Source: Dermatophilaceae bacterium Soc4.6 (GTDB lineage: Bacteria; Actinomycetota; Actinomycetes; Actinomycetales; Dermatophilaceae). From it: a stretch of DNA of 64,000 bases. Within the stretch, counting starts at the first letter, position 1; the number at the start of each line of letters is the position of its first letter. Location of the stretch: NCBI GenBank assembly GCA_039889245.1, contig JAZGVH010000002.1, positions 930,001 through 994,000 on the forward strand. The letters run 5' to 3'. The notes beneath the pieces were generated by a model. That model worked only from the letters and a program-made list of their open reading frames with translations. It ran no database searches and was not told where the DNA came from. The position numbers were made by a program, and so were the translations under genes. Below, in pieces: positions 56,201 through 63,357 of this stretch.

Positions 56201-56744
56201 CCATCTCGACGAGCCGGCGCGGGTCGTCCCAGTCGAGCAGCTTGGGTCCCACGATGCCCGCCGTACGGGAGCTGCGGGCTCCCCCGAGCAGCGCCTCCAG
56301 GGCCCCGGGCAGCGGGGCGCAGGCCGAGGTGAGGAGCCACCACCAGGTGGCGGGACCGGTCTCGGGGTCGGAGAGGACTGCCCCCTCGTTCGTCGACTCG
56401 CCGTCGGTGCGGCCCGCGTGGGCCGTGATCGCCCGGACGAAGGCCCCTACGACTCCCTCGCCGGCGGCGCCCTGCCCCATGACCTCGAGGTCTGCGAACG
56501 CCGCCTGCAGGACCGGGTCAGCGAGGACGCGGTCCAGCGCGTCGACCGGAGCCGAGGGCGCGGCGACGACGACCAGCCGGTCGGGCCGGCGGTCCTGACC
56601 CACGAGCGCGTCGACCGCCGACTCGAGTCGCCCGGGGTCGGCGGCCGTGGCATCGAGCACCAGCACGGCCACGACCCGCGACCCGGCCGGGGGGACCGGG
56701 GTGCGTGCGGGTGCGGGCAGCGGCGGAGGAGCGATGGTTGTCAC
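53295..56744 (-). CDS. Large membrane protein with N-terminal GT2 domain
   Basis: This is a 1,149-residue protein. The N-terminal GT2-like domain (about 22-290) starts RVVAVLVLDATAADPGRLESAV. The place where GT2 enzymes have the acidic donor motif reads WWWLLTSACAPLPGALEALL (about 134-153), so the expected Asp residues are missing, although RNDVLTQLQGLDPHLGEAGAGLDLGWRA (about 222-249) is kept. After a soluble linker follow about twelve spans (about 365-860), an extracytoplasmic beta domain and a final span (about 1120-1140). It is coupled by overlap to DUF5719 and follows whiB2. The GTG at 56744 is likely; the frame extends further upstream, but without a plausible start. Confidence 0.85.
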   Translation of the reverse strand: MTTIAPPPLPAPARTPVPPAGSRVVAVLVLDATAADPGRLESAVDALVGQDRRPDRLVVVAAPSAPVDALDRVLADPVLQAAFADLEVMGQGAAGEGVVGAFVRAITAHAGRTDGESTNEGAVLSDPETGPATWWWLLTSACAPLPGALEALLGGARSSRTAGIVGPKLLDWDDPRRLVEMGQQLTRGGRRVDRPAHGEPDQGQYDERTDVLAVSLPGMLVRNDVLTQLQGLDPHLGEAGAGLDLGWRAQLAGHRVVVAPAARVRLAMPGGALHPSVEADRTRSDEDLVHPPPAGDDTGRATTTGVPTSTPRWLVARRGAARRAARRVALTQCAWWAAPFLAVWVAVSSVVSALALLLLKRPAHAWLELGDLGALGHPVSGLRARWRGRRTRRVRRSDLDPVFVGTRASLAHTWDAVQDAVTLERSRRSASTTTVQTGSEATETGPVSEEAEDLTVLPASVPQRLATHPGTLAVLLSAAAAAVGLRDAVGGGLLDARGSGLTGGELLPVTTGSSGLWHLWRDSWHGAGLGTGQDAGPGVGVLAGLTWLTEHLPYVAQGRSSASVTLAWLLLAAMPLSALTAYLAGRVVTRRQWLRGLLALAWGVSPVLTAAVAGGRLTAALAHALLPLVVAGFAAAATRRGSWTSVFATALATALVGTLVPFDLAVASLAGLVLALAGRGGRARVKGLVLAVLPVALLGPWVMQVVDDPLVLLSGAGLLDPGLSPAPAADPWLVALGFAQGGVGVVHALLLAPLVLVAVAGLARPPRPGRSGALAALTVLALVGLAAALGAPRLVVGAALDGQGAPVAVTPWAGIGTDLYAVALLALTLTAWRVVPTPRDRRDVRALVAVAVAVVVATGVVGVGALAARTGVTSLAVGSDGLPAVAVEQAQGPDASRLLVVSADGAGVTFSVVGSEPGPPLRDLVPAPTSAGGPAVAAATDPGIGDVVGGLASGTIDDVTGPGLGTLLADVGVGFVSLRSDPSGTLARTLDAAPGLARLGTTDGQTLWRVQPQEPATAPGRSASAPRAPVAPARVRITTSAGDPLLAVPVDGPHAAVDTTVAAGPAGRRLVVAESVEWSRAAVVRMDDRVLSPLRGVDTPTYDLPPAGGHLVVDLPAARARWSMGQLVLLLVVLFLAIPFGTRRSRSLT

Positions 56745-56772
56745 GGGAGACGGGAGCGCGCCGGCGGCGCGC

Positions 56773-57090
56773 TCAGACCGCGTGCTTCTTGAGCTTGCGG
56801 CGCTCGCGCTCCGACAGACCGCCCCAGATGCCGAAGCGCTCGTCGTGCTCGAGGGCATACTCCAGGCACTCGGCCCGCACCTCGCAGCCGACGCAGACCT
56901 TCTTCGCCTCGCGGGTCGAGCCGCCCTTCTCCGGGAAGAACGCCTCCGGGTCGGTCTGCGCGCAGAGCGACCTCTCCTGCCAGGTGAGCCCCTCGTCAGT
57001 GTCCTGACCCAGCGCGTCCTGCGTGAATGACATGACCGCCGTGAGCGGTGTGGATGGTGATCGTTCTGTGATGAGCATCAGCTCGTGCAC
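56773..57090 (-). CDS. whiB2: WhiB2-type iron-sulfur regulator
   Basis: This is a 105-residue WhiB-family protein that binds a 4Fe-4S cluster and works with the primary sigma factor. The cluster ligands are Cys43, Cys66, Cys69 and Cys75 in SLCAQTDPEAFFPEKGG and CVGCEVRAEC, and the turn GIWGGLSERERRKLKK (about 87-102) is intact. The block AQTDPEAFFPEKGGSTREAKK is nearly the same as M. tuberculosis WhiB2 (septation regulator, WhmD). GTG 57090 is chosen because GAGGAGG lies 5 bases upstream (57096-57102). Its place before fbiA is conserved (Rv3260c). Confidence 0.95.
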   Translation of the reverse strand: MHELMLITERSPSTPLTAVMSFTQDALGQDTDEGLTWQERSLCAQTDPEAFFPEKGGSTREAKKVCVGCEVRAECLEYALEHDERFGIWGGLSERERRKLKKHAV

Positions 57091-57188
57091 GGCAACCTCC
57101 TCGACCCTGTTTGTGCCTGCACTTGCACGTAGTGTGACTGTCCTGTTCGACCGGTTATGCCTGATCGGTGCGGGACCTGAGTGAAATT

Positions 57189-57198
57189 ACACGCGTGT
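57189..57198. promoter_or_regulatory. 10-base palindrome in the whiB2-fbiA divergent gap
   Basis: ACACGCGTGT is a perfect palindrome in an AT-richer part of the 217-base gap, flanked by TT and CA. It may be an operator for either whiB2 or fbiA; the regulator is not known. Confidence 0.35.
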
Positions 57199-57230
57199 CA
57201 TTGCCCCCCTGTCAAGGCGAGATCTGATAT

Positions 57231-57258
57231 TTGCCAACCACAGAGTCCCCCTGATAAC
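57231..57258 (+). promoter_or_regulatory. Probable fbiA promoter
   Basis: TTGCCA (57231-57236), 16 bases, GATAAC (57253-57258); about 50 bases before the ATG. A second option is CAGACT at 57296-57301, 6 bases before the ATG, which would be leaderless as at the ComF gene. Confidence 0.45.
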
Positions 57259-57307
57259 GCCGAGGTCCGCTGCCGGGGCTGGTGGACGCGGCTGACAGAC
57301 TCGGGGT

Positions 57308-58288
57308 ATGCGCATCACCGCCCTGGCCGGCGGGGTGGGCGGAGCCCGCTTCATCCGCGGCCTGCTCCGCCACCTCGACCGCACCCCCGACCTCGCCGGC
57401 AGCACCGTCACGGTCGTCGGCAACACCGGCGACGACATCACGCTCTTCGGGCTACGGGTCTGCCCCGACCTCGACACCGTGCTCTACACGCTGGGCGGCG
57501 GCATCCACGAGGGGCAGGGCTGGGGACGAGCCGACGAGACGCACTCCGTGCAGGAGGAGCTCGCGGCCTACGGCGTCGAGCCGCAGTGGTTCGGGCTGGG
57601 CGACCGCGACATCGCCACGCACGTCACCCGCTCGCTGTGGCTGGGGCAGGGGCTGACCCTCTCGCAGGTGACGGCTCGGCTGGCGCAGCGGTGGGGGCTG
57701 CCCGAGCAGGGGGTCACGCTGCTGCCGATGACCGACACGCCGGTCGAGACCCACGTCGTCGTCGACGACGAGCAGGGGCGACGCGCCGTGCACTTCCAGG
57801 AGTGGTGGGTGCGGATGCGGGCTGCCGTGCCCGCCTCGCAGTTCGTCGTCGCGGGCATGGACGCCGCCACGCCCGCCCCGGGCGTGCTCGACGCGATCCG
57901 CGACGCCGACCTCGTGCTGCTGCCCCCGAGCAACCCCGTGGTCTCCATCGGCATCATCCTCGGCGTGCCGGGGGTGCGTGACGCCCTGCGCGGGTGCCGG
58001 GCGCCCGTCGTCGGGGTCTCCCCCCTCATCTCGGGTGCCCCCGTGCGCGGTCACGCCGACGCCTGCCTCGCAGCCATCGGCGTCGAGTCGACGACGGCCG
58101 CGGTGGCCGGCCTCTACGCCGACTTCCTCGACGGCTGGCTGGTCGCGAAGGAGGACGAGGGCACGGTGCCCTCGACCCCGCGGCTGACCGTCGAGGCCAG
58201 GCCGCTGCTGATGACCAGCGTCGACGACACCGCCGACATCGCGGCGGCCGCCATCGACCTCGGCGCCCGCCTGTCGTCGACCCGATGA
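57308..58288 (+). CDS. fbiA: F420 biosynthesis transferase (FbiA/CofD)
   Basis: The enzyme joins the phospho-lactate/phosphoenolpyruvate unit to the deazaflavin Fo in coenzyme F420 synthesis. It is 326 residues, the usual length. It starts MRITALAGGVGGARFIRGL, the nucleotide-loop signature, with VVGNTGDDITLFGLRVCPDLDTVLYTLGG (about 37-65) and LLPPSNPVVSIGIIL (about 204-218). The ATG overlaps nothing upstream; its stop overlaps the fbiB start by 4 bases (ATGA). Its place after whiB2 is conserved (Rv3261). Confidence 0.97.
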   Translation: MRITALAGGVGGARFIRGLLRHLDRTPDLAGSTVTVVGNTGDDITLFGLRVCPDLDTVLYTLGGGIHEGQGWGRADETHSVQEELAAYGVEPQWFGLGDRDIATHVTRSLWLGQGLTLSQVTARLAQRWGLPEQGVTLLPMTDTPVETHVVVDDEQGRRAVHFQEWWVRMRAAVPASQFVVAGMDAATPAPGVLDAIRDADLVLLPPSNPVVSIGIILGVPGVRDALRGCRAPVVGVSPLISGAPVRGHADACLAAIGVESTTAAVAGLYADFLDGWLVAKEDEGTVPSTPRLTVEARPLLMTSVDDTADIAAAAIDLGARLSSTR

Positions 58289-59430
58289 CCGCCCTGGTCG
58301 TCACCCCGCTGACGGGCATGCCCGAGGTGGCGACCGGCGACGACCTCGCACTGCTGGTGCTCGGGGCCCTGACGGCCAACGGCCTCGCGCTGCAGGACGG
58401 TGACGTGCTCGTGGTGTCGAGCAAGGTCGCCTCCAAGGCGATGGGCCTGAGCGTGCCCAGCGGCTCGGGTGACGCCGACGGGGCCAGGGAGGCGCTCGTC
58501 GCCGCGGAGAGCGAGTGGGTCGTCGCCGAGCGCCGCACCGCGGGCCGCACGACCCAGGTCGTCAAGGCGCGGTCGGGTCCCGTGATGGCGGCCGCCGGGG
58601 TCGACGCGTCCAACACGGGTGGGCTCGACCTGCTGCTCGTGCTCCCCCACGACCCCGATGCGGTGTGCCGCGACCTGCACGCGGCGCTCGTGAACGCGAG
58701 CGGGGTGCGTCGGCTCGGGGTGGTGCTCAGCGACACCGCGGGACGGGCCTGGCGGGTGGGACAGACCGACTTCGCGCTCGGAGCCCACGGCCTCGTCGTG
58801 GCCGACGACCTGCGCGGCGGCACCGACGCCGACGGGCGGCCGCTCGAGGTCACGAGCCGGGCGGTCGCCGACGAGGTCGCGTCCGCGGCAGACCTGGTCA
58901 AGGGCAAGACGTATGCCGTGCCGGTCGCCCACGTGCGCGGGCTGGTGGCGTCGCTGGTGCCGGATCCGGACCAGGGGCAGGACGGGGCCGGTGGTGAGGG
59001 TACGGCGGCTGGGACGGCAGCCGGTGCAGGCTCGCTGGTGCGCACCGGGCCGAGCGACTGGTTCGGTCTCGGCCGGGCCGAGGCCGTGCGGGCTGCACTG
59101 GGGGTGACCCCCGGCAGCCCAGAGGCGGCGATGGTCGGCATCGCCTCCGCGCTGCCCGAGGACGTCGGCACGCGGGTCGGCCGGGCGGTGGCCGTGGCCC
59201 TGATGGCGTCGGCCGACGCCGGCGTCGACGTCGGGCAGGTCTCCGCGTCGTCGGCCCTCCCCACAGGCTCGGTCACCTACCGCGTCATCGTCTCGCACCA
59301 CGACCCGGTCGAGCTGGGCCTGGTCGTCGGCCGCCTGCTCGTGGCCCTCCACGGCGAGTGGCTGCACGGCGAGCTGGGGGCACGGGCCGAGGGCAGCCTG
59401 ACCCTCGAGGTCGTCGACCGCCAGGGGTGA
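58285..59430 (+). CDS. fbiB: F420-0:gamma-glutamyl ligase (FbiB/CofE type)
   Basis: The enzyme adds glutamate residues to F420-0. It is 381 residues. The CofE domain (about 1-230) has DGDVLVVSSKVASKAMG, GVVLSDTAGRAWRVGQTD and ADLVKGKTYAVPVAHVRG. M. tuberculosis FbiB (448 residues) also has a C-terminal nitroreductase domain that reduces the dehydro intermediate; here the C-terminus (about 250-381, WFGLGRAEAVRAALGVTPG) is shorter and does not look like a nitroreductase. Either another protein reduces dehydro-F420-0 or the C-terminal part is a different domain. It is coupled to fbiA. Confidence 0.92.
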   Translation: MTALVVTPLTGMPEVATGDDLALLVLGALTANGLALQDGDVLVVSSKVASKAMGLSVPSGSGDADGAREALVAAESEWVVAERRTAGRTTQVVKARSGPVMAAAGVDASNTGGLDLLLVLPHDPDAVCRDLHAALVNASGVRRLGVVLSDTAGRAWRVGQTDFALGAHGLVVADDLRGGTDADGRPLEVTSRAVADEVASAADLVKGKTYAVPVAHVRGLVASLVPDPDQGQDGAGGEGTAAGTAAGAGSLVRTGPSDWFGLGRAEAVRAALGVTPGSPEAAMVGIASALPEDVGTRVGRAVAVALMASADAGVDVGQVSASSALPTGSVTYRVIVSHHDPVELGLVVGRLLVALHGEWLHGELGARAEGSLTLEVVDRQG

Positions 59431-59457
59431 GGGACGCGCACGCGGGCAGACGCCCGC

Positions 59458-60480
59458 TCATGCGCGGCGCGCCCCCGGGGCACGCGGCAGGTGGGTGCGC
59501 GGCGCCATCCGGGGGCCGTGGCGGGGGCGGAAGGCCCCGGCGAGCTCGAGCAGGCGCTGCACGCGGTAGCGGTGGCCGGCATAGGGCTCGAGCAGCTCGG
59601 CGAGCCCCGCGTCGTCGACCTCGCTGCCGGTGAGGGCCCAGCCGATGTTCTTCGCGACGTGGTAGTCACCGAAGCTCACCGCGTCGGGGTCGCCGAGCGC
59701 CCGTTGCGCGACCTCGGCCGCCGTCCAGACGCCGACGCCCGACACGACCCGCAGCCTCGCGCGCGCCTGCTCGGGCGGCAGGCCCACCGACTGCTCGAGC
59801 CGACCGGCCACCCGGAGCGCCGCCATGACGGTGCGTGAGCGCTGGTGGTCGACCGAGGCCTGCAGCCACTCCCACGAGGGAATGGCCAGCCACTGCCCGA
59901 CGGTGGGGGGCACGCGCAGGCCGTGGGCGGCATACGGGCCGGGGGCGGGGGCGCCGTGCCGCGTCACCAGGGCGCGGTAGCCGCCGAACGCCTCCTTGCC
60001 CGTGACCTTCTGCTCGATGACGGCCGGCACGAGGGCGTCGACCACCAGCCCGCTGCGCGGCACCCGCCAGTGCTGGTGCCGGCGCCAGGCCTCGGCGACC
60101 AGCGGGTGGTGGGCCACGAAGCCCTCGACGTCGTCGTCGTCACCGAGCAGGGTCGGCAGCTGGTCGAGCGACCACTGAGCGCCGGGACCCCACGCCCGCC
60201 CCTCGACGAGTCCGAGCGGCGCCCGCGCCCGCAGCGCCAGCGTGGCCGGCCCCTGCGGCGTCTGGAAGGCGCGCACGAGCCCTCCGGCGCCCAGGACGCA
60301 CGTGGGGTCGCCGGCCCCTCGTCGGAAGGTGCCCACCAGCTGGCCCAGCGCGACCGCCCGCGGCGAGACCCAGTCACGGGTCAGCTCCGGCGCGACCGGC
60401 GCGACCGGCGCGAGCGGCGCGACCGGCGTGACCGGCGGCTCCGCAGCCGAGGGCGGCGCGGGTCGGTGTGGCGTCACCAC
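59458..60480 (-). CDS. DNA-3-methyladenine glycosylase-like (HhH-GPD) protein
   Basis: This is a 340-residue base-excision repair glycosylase of the AlkA/HhH-GPD superfamily. The HhH-GPD core (about 155-305) has VIEQKVTGKEAFGGYRAL and LRVVSGVGVWTAAEVAQRALGDPDAVSFGDYHVAK, with the Asp in GDYH in the place of the catalytic Asp. The C-terminal end is basic. The start is uncertain (GTG 60480, 60477, or the GTG at 60537). The N-terminus carries a 9-base repeat that gives an Ala-Pro-Val tract. It converges with fbiB across 27 bases. Confidence 0.88.
   Translation of the reverse strand: MVTPHRPAPPSAAEPPVTPVAPLAPVAPVAPELTRDWVSPRAVALGQLVGTFRRGAGDPTCVLGAGGLVRAFQTPQGPATLALRARAPLGLVEGRAWGPGAQWSLDQLPTLLGDDDDVEGFVAHHPLVAEAWRRHQHWRVPRSGLVVDALVPAVIEQKVTGKEAFGGYRALVTRHGAPAPGPYAAHGLRVPPTVGQWLAIPSWEWLQASVDHQRSRTVMAALRVAGRLEQSVGLPPEQARARLRVVSGVGVWTAAEVAQRALGDPDAVSFGDYHVAKNIGWALTGSEVDDAGLAELLEPYAGHRYRVQRLLELAGAFRPRHGPRMAPRTHLPRAPGARRA
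60392..60436 (-). repeat. Five-copy 9-base repeat in the glycosylase N-terminus
   Basis: GCGACCGGC occurs five times in tandem (two copies with one mismatch) and encodes an Ala-Pro-Val/Leu tract near the N-terminus. The 9-base unit keeps the frame. Confidence 0.8.
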
Positions 60481-60550
60481 GCCAGTCTGCCCCGCCCCAC
60501 CGACAGCGGTCCCCCGATCCGGCTCCCGATCCGGCACAGCGACCCGCCGC

Positions 60551-60614
60551 AGCGGCCGGGTTCAGCGGCCGGGTTCAGCGGCCGGGTTCAGCGGCCGGGT
60601 TCAGCGGCGGGTTC
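60551..60614. repeat. 13-base tandem repeat between glycosylase and flippase genes
   Basis: AGCGGCCGGGTTC is repeated four times perfectly (60551-60602), then once with one base missing (60603-60614), then decays. It lies just after the flippase gene on the minus strand; the last unit overlaps that gene's stop codon. The 13-base unit is not a multiple of three, so copy change in the last unit could alter the C-terminus. Confidence 0.9.
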
Positions 60615-61599
60615 AGCGACCGGGCTGGACCGGGGCCGCACCCGAGGCCATCGGGTCGTCGTGCTCGTCGGTGTGCTCGTCGGTCAGCAGCCGGTGCCGC
60701 CGCCCGTAGCCCCAGCCGAGGCCCGCCACCGCCAGGTCGACCACCGTGACGACGAACCGCGACAGGATGGCCACCGCCACCGCCCCGCCCGCCGGCAGCC
60801 ACGGCCCTAGCAGCAGCGTCAGCAGACCCTCGCGCGCACCGAGCCCGGCGGGCAGCACGACCGCGACCATGCCGGCGACACCCGCGAGCGCGTAGCCGGT
60901 CAGCGCGGCCGTTGCTCCGCCCCGCAGGCCGACAGCCCGCGCCAGGACCAGCGTGTGCAGACCGAAGCACAGCCAGCTGGCGGCGTAGCACCCGAGGGTG
61001 AGCAGCACCGCCCGTGCCGACAGCTCGTGCTCGAGGGGCTCGCGGCGCAGCAGACGCAGACCCACGGCGACCAGCCGGCCCAGGACGGGCGGCCAACAGA
61101 CCCCGAGCAGGAGGACGGCCACGACCCCGAGCACGATCTCGAGACCGAGTCCGGACCCGCGTACGAGGTAGGGCACGGCGGGCACGGCCACGAGCAGCCC
61201 GGTGAGCACGGACATGCCGAGCGCCACCAGCCCGGCGACCCCGGTGCGGCGGCGGGGCACCCCGAGCCGCGCGGCCATGTCGGCCTGGGCGACGACGGTC
61301 CACACCGAGCCGGGGAGGTACTTGCCCAGCTGGCCGACGAAGAAGATGCTCGCCGCCGGCGCGGGGTGCAGCGGCGACCCGAGGTCAGCCAGGAGCACCC
61401 GCCAGCCCACCATGGTCAGCCCGGTGCCCGCGGCGGCCAACCCGGTGGCCAGCACCACCGAGAGCGCGTCGACCCGCCGCAGGGCGACGACGATCTCGTC
61501 GCGGCTGCGCACGACCCCCCAGACCACCACCGCGAGCACGACGACGGCGATGACGACCCGGGCAACGGCGACGACGCGGGCCCGACGACCCTCAGGCAC
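60613..61599 (-). CDS. Flippase-like membrane protein (LPG synthase TM region family)
   Basis: This is a 328-residue polytopic protein of the AglD/MprF flippase-domain family (UPF0104 type). It has about seven spans, with SIFFVGQLGKYLPGSVWTVVAQADMAARLG (about 81-110) and GLGAREGLLTLLLGPWL (about 255-271) as family marks. Members are linked to lipid or sugar-lipid transfer across the membrane. GTG 61599 overlaps the stop of the fusion gene (8 bases), so the two are coupled; no clear ribosome binding site exists. The C-terminus ends in acidic/His residues and a repeat-affected tail. Confidence 0.85.
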   Translation of the reverse strand: MPEGRRARVVAVARVVIAVVVLAVVVWGVVRSRDEIVVALRRVDALSVVLATGLAAAGTGLTMVGWRVLLADLGSPLHPAPAASIFFVGQLGKYLPGSVWTVVAQADMAARLGVPRRRTGVAGLVALGMSVLTGLLVAVPAVPYLVRGSGLGLEIVLGVVAVLLLGVCWPPVLGRLVAVGLRLLRREPLEHELSARAVLLTLGCYAASWLCFGLHTLVLARAVGLRGGATAALTGYALAGVAGMVAVVLPAGLGAREGLLTLLLGPWLPAGGAVAVAILSRFVVTVVDLAVAGLGWGYGRRHRLLTDEHTDEHDDPMASGAAPVQPGR

Positions 61600-63262
61600 G
61601 ACGAAGAACCAGCCGCGCCAACCCGTATGCCGTGTCGTCCGCTCCCGCGGTCGTCCTCGCCGCCGACGCGGCGGTGGACAGTCGTGCGGTGAGATCTCCG
61701 TCGAGGTCTCCGACGAGGGCGAGGCCGCAGGCGTGGGCCCGCGCCACGACCCCACGCAGGTCGGCCGGGGTCAGCGCGCCCGCCACCCCCGCGCGAGCCA
61801 GCGGCACCGTGACCACGAGGATCCCGCCCCGGCGCAGGGCCCACGCGGCCTGACCCACGGCCTCGTCGACGTCGTCGGCGTCGCAGCCGTCCGGGTGGAT
61901 CCGCACGACGGCATCGAGCGACGCCAGGTCGAGGTCGAGGTCGGCCAGTGGGGCGTCGGGGTCCGTCAGCCCCAGCGCGACCGGCGCGAACCCGGCCGCG
62001 GCCGCCCACCGACCGAACGGCGACGTGGCGCTCGTGTCGTCTCCGGTGTCGTCGCTCGTGCCCTCGCCCGGAGCGCCGCTCCTGGCGCTCTCGTGCACGA
62101 TGACCGCAGAGCGCCGTCCGTCGTCGACGAGGCGAACCACCGCCACCAGGGCGCCGAGCGCCGCCCAGGCGCTGGTGGTGTCGGCGACCGTGGGCAGGCC
62201 GAGGCCGACGGCCACCCCCCGGGCGTCGTCCGCGTCGAGAGGGTCGAGCAGGACGTCGGTCGGCACGACCCAGTCAGGCAGGTCGAGACGGGCCAGGGCC
62301 ACGACCGGGCGCGCGGCCACCCTCCCGGCCCGGGCGAGCCGGACGCGGGCGACGACCGCGGCGCCCATCGCACGGGCGGTGGCCCGGGCAGTGCCCGAGG
62401 CACCCGACACCCCCCTACCCCGGCGCGGGTGCCCCCCGGTCAGGCTCGCGGAGGATGACGGCTCGTCGGCGCCCTCGAGCGGCTCGACCGGAGGCAGGGG
62501 GGCAGCGAGGGTCTCGATGGCACCGACGTAGCGCGCCCAGTCGGCCGGCAGCACCGGCCAGTCGGCCGGGTCAGCTCCGGTGTCGCTCGACTGGGCGCCG
62601 GTGCCACCGACTCCACGCCCGGGGCGCCGCCAGCTCGACACCGGGCCCGAGCGACCCGCGGCGACCCCGACGCCGACGGGCGCGGAACGGCCGGGGGAGA
62701 ACAGGTCGGCCGGAGCCGAGGGCGACGTCCCGCCGGGCAGCGGCACCATACAGACCCGACGGGCCCCGAGCGCCGTTGCGGCGAAAGCCTGCTCGTGGTC
62801 GTGGACCAAGGCGGCGTCGCACCGGCGCACGAGCGACTCGGTCAGGCGACGAGCTGCTCCGTGGGACGAGCGCGTGAGGGGCTCACCGGCCACCAGCACC
62901 AGCGCCGCCGACCCGGGCCCGTCCCCGTCAGACCCGAGCAGTGCGCCCAGCCCCCGCACGAGCGCGAGCTGGCCGGGCACCGAGGAGGCGCCGGCGTGCA
63001 CGAGCAGGATCGCGTCGGCCTCGCGCAGCCGCCGCAGGGTGCGCGCCCAGGTGGCACCCCGTGCGCCCCGGGCACCGGGTGGGCCCGAGGCGAGGTGCCG
63101 GCTCGCGGGCGAGACCACGGTGACCTCGTGGCCGGCATCACGCAGGGTCGCGACGAGCCTCCGGGCGTGGGCCGCGGCCGCACCCCCCCGGGACTGCGAG
63201 GGGCTCGCGACGACGACCCGCAGCAAGGCCGAGGAGACGAGATCACCGCCGGTCGATCGCAT
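61592..63262 (-). CDS. GT4-like / methyltransferase-like fusion protein
   Basis: This is a 556-residue protein that I recognise only in part. The N-terminus reads like a GT4 glycosyltransferase: LRVVVASPSQSRGGAAAAHARRLVATLRDAGHEVTVVSP (about 14-52). The middle is a disordered, Gly/Ser/Pro-rich segment (about 175-275). The C-terminal third (about 330-555) looks like a Rossmann methyltransferase (LDAVVRIHPDGCDADDVDEAVGQAAWALRRGGILVVTVPLA near 445-485). No full glycosyltransferase C-domain with an EX7E motif was found. It is followed by a coupled flippase gene, so a surface-glycan role is likely. Transcription is probably leaderless. Confidence 0.7.
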   Translation of the reverse strand: MRSTGGDLVSSALLRVVVASPSQSRGGAAAAHARRLVATLRDAGHEVTVVSPASRHLASGPPGARGARGATWARTLRRLREADAILLVHAGASSVPGQLALVRGLGALLGSDGDGPGSAALVLVAGEPLTRSSHGAARRLTESLVRRCDAALVHDHEQAFAATALGARRVCMVPLPGGTSPSAPADLFSPGRSAPVGVGVAAGRSGPVSSWRRPGRGVGGTGAQSSDTGADPADWPVLPADWARYVGAIETLAAPLPPVEPLEGADEPSSSASLTGGHPRRGRGVSGASGTARATARAMGAAVVARVRLARAGRVAARPVVALARLDLPDWVVPTDVLLDPLDADDARGVAVGLGLPTVADTTSAWAALGALVAVVRLVDDGRRSAVIVHESARSGAPGEGTSDDTGDDTSATSPFGRWAAAAGFAPVALGLTDPDAPLADLDLDLASLDAVVRIHPDGCDADDVDEAVGQAAWALRRGGILVVTVPLARAGVAGALTPADLRGVVARAHACGLALVGDLDGDLTARLSTAASAARTTAGADDTAYGLARLVLRRA

Positions 63263-63268
63263 GGCCGG

Positions 63269-63274
63269 AGCCTA
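63269..63274 (-). promoter_or_regulatory. -10 element, leaderless promoter of the fusion gene
   Basis: TAGGCT on the minus strand, 6 bases before the ATG at 63262. Confidence 0.6.
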
Positions 63275-63345
63275 ACCCCGCCACCTGCGAAGGCCGGTCC
63301 CCAGCTGCTGCGACCCGCCGGGCCGCGCCCCACGGTCAGGCCCCC

Positions 63346-63351
63346 TACGCT
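63346..63351 (+). promoter_or_regulatory. -10 element, leaderless promoter of the TIGR03089 gene
   Basis: TACGCT, 6 bases before the GTG at 63358; divergent from the fusion gene's promoter. Confidence 0.55.
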
Positions 63352-63357
63352 CGCAGG

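Noticed and set aside
53583-56792. 1,069-codon open frame on the plus strand
   Set aside because: It is antisense to the GT2 membrane gene; the translation is low-complexity Gly/Arg/Gln/His and no motif is seen.
60575-61303. Alternative frame over the flippase gene
   Set aside because: Arg-rich translation in the wrong frame; the hydrophobic flippase frame is convincing.
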